Source: Stercorarius parasiticus (taxonomy: Eukaryota > Chordata > Aves > Charadriiformes > Stercorariidae). From it: DNA of 64,000 bases. A program made the position numbers and the translations under genes. The notes beneath the pieces were generated by a model. That model had not been told where the DNA came from. It did not search any database and worked only from the letters and a program-made list of their open reading frames with translations. Below, in pieces: positions 58,808 through 64,000 of the stretch; position 1 is the first letter of the stretch, and each line of letters starts with the position of its first letter. The stretch covers positions 434,001-498,000 of the forward strand of contig VWZL01002577.1 of the NCBI GenBank assembly GCA_013396915.1. The letters are read 5' to 3'.

Positions 58808-60996
58808 TTCAACATTACTTCTGGAGTGACATACAGTACATTTTTCATCTCCTTTCATGTTTTGAAATTTCTGACTTGGTGGAAACCGTGGTAATGTTTT
58901 TAAAAGTGTATACATCTCTTTTTTAATGAATATCTGAATTTTGTTGAAGTATAGCAATTAAAAAGATGATACTGTAGGATACACCCCTGTTGCTTCGTAT
59001 TTTAGTTTGTTTTGCTATTTTTGTATTATAATAAGGTAATCTCCAATCAATTTACTGGCAATAAATAGGAATATTAATAAATGGTTTGTTTAGATGCTGC
59101 AGTAACTTTTATTAAAATGCTACAGAAGTGTCTGGGTCTCTTTTGCTTACATACTGCAACACAGCACATGAGAAAAACATTTTTGTAGTAGCATTAAAAG
59201 TCTAAAGTGCTTGTCACAGCCAACTAGCACTGAGGTGTTTAAAAGCATTAAAGGAGGAAAGGCCTACGTATACTTCTAAAGAAATTAAATAGGTGTATAA
59301 ACCACTGATTACTTCTTAAATCCACATTATGTTGCAAAACTAGTATAATCAAAAAGGCTTAATTGTAACATTACTCTATTATGACTTGTTACCAACTCCA
59401 ACTGTTGCAGCTGTGAGTGAATTACCTTGGATTTTTCTTTTCATGTACAATTTGCATATCATAACTAAACATAGGGAGGGAGAGCAAGAGGAACAACAAA
59501 GGGAACAATAAGGATTTTGTCTGAGGCCAGGTCAACACTTGCCCTAGATAATGCTTGATGACTGAATCGCTTATAGTAGGTTACCTACCAGCACTGGCTG
59601 GTTTTCATCGTGATGGTAAAGGAAAACATTTCAGACAATAAGCATTGATCCCCTTGTTACGACTTGAAAGCTGCACAACTGCTTTTCATTGCGGGAGAAT
59701 ATGAGTGAAAAATCATCTTAAGAATATAACAACCCTTTGGTATTCTATACATTACTTTCAGTAATACATATAATACATAAAGCCAGGGCAGGAAGACATT
59801 TCGTACCCCTTTTAATAGGAAACCTAAACCTGTGAATAAAACTTGTTTAGCATAGCTACATAGAATTTCCTTGACTGGGTTTATTTTGGCTTCTCCACTA
59901 TCACAGATGTTCATTATTACTGAAAGAAAACACTGTAAATTCAGTCAAGGGTTTAAACGAGGAAAGGGAGAAATTGGAAAAAAATTAGAAAGTTTTTTGT
60001 TGTATGTATGTGACCTGATCATCAGCTCTAGAAAGTGCATTAGCAACCTGCTGTGATCTGGTTTCCTCTGGGGAAAGCAGTGACGTAAATCCACTTACCC
60101 CTAATAGGAGCTGTTGAGATTATTGAGTGATTTGGCTGATGGTCAAATGAAAGGGAACACAACAAGGTGAAAAAAATTTTCAAAGGGTGTTTTCAGGTTT
60201 GAAGGAGATAAGATGGGTTTTGTGGCTCTTTTATCACTTTCTCATGCCAGGATACCTTAGATGTGTCCAGAGGAATTTGGCCCTTGCAATTGCAGTCGCT
60301 GAATTCACACGGGAATTTTAGCTGACCTTGTCAACTCTGATAGCAGTGCCTTAGACAGTACAGAGACCCTCCCTAGGTTTTAAGAGCTCTATTAATAGAT
60401 CTGTGGCATCTAGCCGAACTTTAGTACTGGAGGTGTGAGCTTTTTCACTATTCTAAGGTTTTGCTTGCATATGCTAAAACTGTACAATGAAGCCTTGAAT
60501 CTCACAAGATAACAGAGGCGTAATCCCCAGTGCTCTAACAGCACTTGGCTTTGCTCCTACGTCAGCAATTTTTTCATGAATTTCACAGCATTTTTATCAT
60601 CAGAGCTTTTTTTCCAAGCTGTTCTAATGGTGTTAGACTTTAAAAATCAAATTATAAATCAGTTGGATATATTCCTGTAACTTTGTGTGTGTGTGCTTAC
60701 AAATGTATGTCTCTCTAGTACTGATCTGCTTTCAGCCTTTCATACATCATCAGGGAATTTTCTTGCTAATTGGCATTTGTGATCTTAACGGACTTATTAC
60801 TCTTCAGAAACTTCATTCAGTCTAGCAGCTGCACAGCTGAGTGGTGTGTCTGATATAGCTATTAGTTTAGAGGTTCAGAGAAGAAAAACCCTCTCCCAGA
60901 TAGGTATTCATGCATGCAGCAGACATAGAAGCCCACTGACACTGTAGTAAAAACTCTCATTAGCTGTTCCAGTTCAGTTCTTCTCTAATTTCTTCA

Positions 60997-61010
60997 TAGG
61001 TCATGACCTA
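60997..61010. promoter_or_regulatory. Perfect palindromic AGGTCA inverted repeat (TREpal-like)
   Basis: AGGTCATGACCT at 60998-61009, flanked by T and A to make a 14-bp perfect palindrome. Two nuclear-receptor half-sites (AGGTCA) face each other with no spacer. This is the idealised palindromic thyroid-hormone/retinoid response element. A specific 12-mer is expected about 0.004 times in 64 kb, although many other motifs could also have caught the eye. Binding is inference. Confidence 0.4.
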
Positions 61011-64000
61011 ATGTTAGCTTACTAACAGAGCAGGGGAAAAATGTTTTAGATGTGAAATGGATCATAAGCATTTTATGTCTTCAAGGGTCTTGAGAAAAGG
61101 AAAGAAAAATTAAGTCATGATGGGAAGGAAAGATGACTATTTCACAGAAGCAACATGGAAACATTTCTATTAGTAATTATGCTTCTTTTGAAAATGTGCT
61201 AACTTTTTACTGGAAGGGAAACAGAATGAAATCTGAAATCATATCAAAGGTTGTAAAAAAGGATTCAGCTATAAAATAAAACATAAGTAATAGTGAATGT
61301 TTTATAGAAAAAAACGGGAAGTTTGAAATAATGGCTAGGTAGAATTTAAGGAAAATTATTCCATAACTTAATTTGTTTGTTCTTTGAATTCATTTAGCAT
61401 AACAGTAAGCTTTACCTATTAAATGTTATATTCCACAAATCTCTTTGTTAATATTCCATTTAATTTTTTTAGCACATTTTAATCAGAAAATAGGCATGAA
61501 GATTTTTATTGTGGTATGGTGTTAGAGGTAAAAATTCTTTGAACTTGCAAAGTTCCTGTCCAGTAAACCTCAGAAATTCTTTGGACATGTCAGTGAGAAA
61601 AAAGACAAGCCCAAATATGTGAGAGCAGAGGTTATACAGCAATCAGTAGGGCAAAGGAAGGGGTAGAATAACTCTGCTTCTTGAGAGAAGAGGCTTGGCA
61701 GAACTACATTATAAAATCAATAAAATACATCTTTAAGAGCAATTCTAAAAGCACAAACTCACACTATGCGGACACTTGTACTAGGATACATAGATGAAAA
61801 CTTTATGTTGTGGTCTTAATTCACCCGTCTGAAGCCTTTTGCCTTCTTTCATACCCCTTAAGGCCCCTTTCTTACACAGCTATTTATCTGGCAACACTCC
61901 AGCAGAAAGCAAGCATACTTTACCCTAGACTCAAGCTACCTTAGTGCTTAAGGAAATGTTATTTTCTTAGCACATGGAGGTGGAAAAACATGGATAGAAC
62001 TGAAATTCCTTATTTGGTTTGCGATATCACGATAGGTTGGAAAATAGTAAAATTTGCATTTATACCTGCAGTGCCATTAATGCTTTTTTTCTTTTCCTTT
62101 TTTGTGTCATTTTGCGTCATTTACATCACAGAAGGTTTTTGCTTCTGGTGACAGTGGCTTCACCACAATGTTTCTAATGTAAATAATGATATCATTTACT
62201 TTATGTGAACCAAGGAAAACGTAAGAGGGGGAGATGAAGAATTTTAGGAATAACTTTCCTCTGCAGTTTCTAGACAACTTGCACGGATTTTGGGGCTTTA
62301 TTTCTTTGTAAAAAAGACAGATAAGCAGGTGGAGTAAATTTAAGCTACTAAATCAAAGCAAATGTACCAGCAGGTGGTCAACTTTTGAAATTACGAAAGC
62401 TGGAAGAAGAACAGAAGGTTCCATTTTCTTTTAAAAGGTTACCTTGGATTAGGCATCTAGAATAGAAATGTGGAAAGCCAAAGGGGTTTTCTTCAATGAA
62501 ATTAAGAACTCACATGTTAATATCACATCTGAAATGGGTCTTACTCATGGAGTCAATCAGTGAGTAACCTTTTCCAACAGTCATGATTGCACTAGTCTTT
62601 TTGTAAAGATGCAAAACAATCCCTAAAACAGATTTCTGTAAGATATTATATATCAATATTGTATATCAACATAATGAAGAAAAAGAAATTCACTAATATA
62701 GGCATTGCATACATAAATACTTATAAAGTGTTTAGTCAAACCATATGCCGTCATAATTCAGGTATATTTATGGTCTTCATCTTGAACCACCCACAAAGTA
62801 CTGGGGACTCATATGACTATCAAATGAGTTATTGCTTTCATACAATTTTTTCCCAAGTAAAAGACCATATAAATACAAGACCCTCTTTCTGTCTCTTTTT
62901 TTTTTTCTTTTAAGTAAATAATCATTTGTTAAACTAGTAAGTGCTACAGATGTTTTGCCCTGTAAAATCAATTGACATGTTTTGACAAATGGCCTTTTCC
63001 ACTGGCAGCCTCCATACAGACAAACAGTCTGAGAGCGTGGCCACTCCAGGCTTCTCAAGTGTCAGATTAAACCAGCAGAGAATATTCTGGAAACATTTAA
63101 TGAAAACAGATTTTGTTTGAAACAGATTCATACTCAGTAAACTTACCGATAATGTTCATCTGCAAGAAAATTGTGTCTCTAGCCATCTTAAATTTTGCAT
63201 ATCATTTTTATGTCAGCTTTGGCAAATATTTTTCCCCAGTTTAGGTATAGGAAAATGAAGGACATAGAGAATGGTTTTACATCATTTTTGTGCAGTACCC
63301 TAGTTTTTTTGCAGTGTTTTGAAAATACTCTCACATGTAGGAAGTTTAAGTGGGCAAGTCACTGATTCTGAGCAGTGAGTGTTTCCCTACTTATAAAACG
63401 TTGCCTTTCTAACCCTCACATCAGGCCATAGTTTAGCTGTGCTCTTGGATTCTTCAGTCACAGCAAGCTTACATGGATGTTCATGCAAGTGATGTTATGA
63501 TCATCTTCTCTTCTTAGGGCAGGCCATCTCAACCTTGAGAACAATGACCCGATGCTGAGTTACATGTATATTTGTTGTCTGCCACTTTTCATGTCAGATT
63601 CTAGACCCCGAAGCTGTTAGTCCTGACCTTCACTTAATATGTACACGATCCAAAAAGTAGTAAGTCACAGTGAAGATATTGATCCTTTCTTCCAAGGGAC
63701 TCATGGATATCTGAAATATATCTATAGAGTCAGAATGCTAGTTCAACAAAATTTTGTTAAAAGCTACGGTACGAAACTTCATACCAAAACAATTTTTGAT
63801 TTTTTTCTGTTTTCGTTATAGAAGTAATTAACTTTTGCTTTGATTTCAGAAATCAAGTCTGCAACTTTGCTTTCCCTACTAAGTACAAATACAGAATGCT
63901 GACATTAAAACGTGCATGTTATCATTGTATTGCCATGTGCATACACGGTGCTTTCCCTGGGGAGAGGAGGAGGCAATAAATTATAGAAGACAGGTATTAA
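61011..64000. other. Unique DNA to window end, no gene seen
   Basis: AT-rich sequence with an 11-T run at 62896-62906 and a splice-like pair on the minus strand around 63147-63159. No transposon or recognisable coding sequence. The open frame at 62777-63058 (minus) is unconvincing. Confidence 0.55.

Larger units (their letters stand above)
55658..60996. other. Unique DNA, no gene seen
   Basis: AT-rich text with a 13-C run at 55936-55948, a 10-T run at 57562-57571, and a short minisatellite-like triplication of GGTCCTTCY at about 58781-58807. No exon or transposon recognised. The stretch from about 60230 looks less repetitive and richer in known binding-site words than its neighbours. Confidence 0.55.

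Noticed and set aside
1..64000. CRISPR arrays, operons, phage or plasmid features, tRNA/rRNA genes
   Set aside because: None were seen. CR1 content and overall texture indicate avian nuclear DNA. tRNA absence is by eye only; tRNAscan-SE would settle it.

Overview
The window looks like bird (Aves) nuclear DNA from an AT-rich, gene-poor region, either intergenic or inside a very large intron. The main evidence is CR1 non-LTR retrotransposons with the avian-type 3' tail (ATTCTATG-like octamers) at 8862-9520, 14758-14972, 17788-18472, 27166-27306 and 35334-35397. There is also a probable 3' stub at 27650-27678 and an older, differently ended CR1 at 7319-7528. Nothing bacterial, plasmid or phage is visible: no operons, Shine-Dalgarno spacing or CRISPR arrays. 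I found no RNA gene by eye. There is one ambiguous base (N) at 20894.

No protein-coding host gene can be supported. The longer open frames are isolated, start and stop at random, match no family I recognise, and are about the length expected by chance in roughly 60% AT DNA. The only protein homology I recognise is the decayed C-terminal end of CR1 ORF2 (reverse transcriptase polyprotein) in the two longest CR1 copies; both are broken by stops or frameshifts.

Layout. 1-7318: unique AT-rich DNA with a polypurine tract (3191-3298). 7319-7528: ancient CR1. 8255-10260: a composite locus, with GC-richer blocks flanking a degenerate TA-rich array that is split by a CR1. 10261-22800: unique DNA with two more CR1s and several long T-runs. 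22831-22871: C-runs forming a near-ideal G-quadruplex motif on the minus strand. 22872-40839: unique DNA with three CR1 remnants and a minus-strand mini-exon candidate (24932-24985). 40840-40900: a long imperfect hairpin. 44268-45965: a 241-bp direct duplication separated by 1.2 kb. About 49000-50500: a more GC-rich block with a CTG-rich stretch. 50494-64000: unique DNA with a perfect palindromic nuclear-receptor-type site (60998-61009).

The most useful leads are the direct duplication, the miRNA-like hairpin, the minus-strand G4 motif, the palindromic AGGTCA site, and two strand asymmetries: every CR1 lies in plus orientation, and runs of 10 or more T outnumber runs of 10 or more A by 16 to 4. 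No convincing new multi-gene system is present. Everything here is by eye, without alignment, so element boundaries are approximate to about 5-20 bp.
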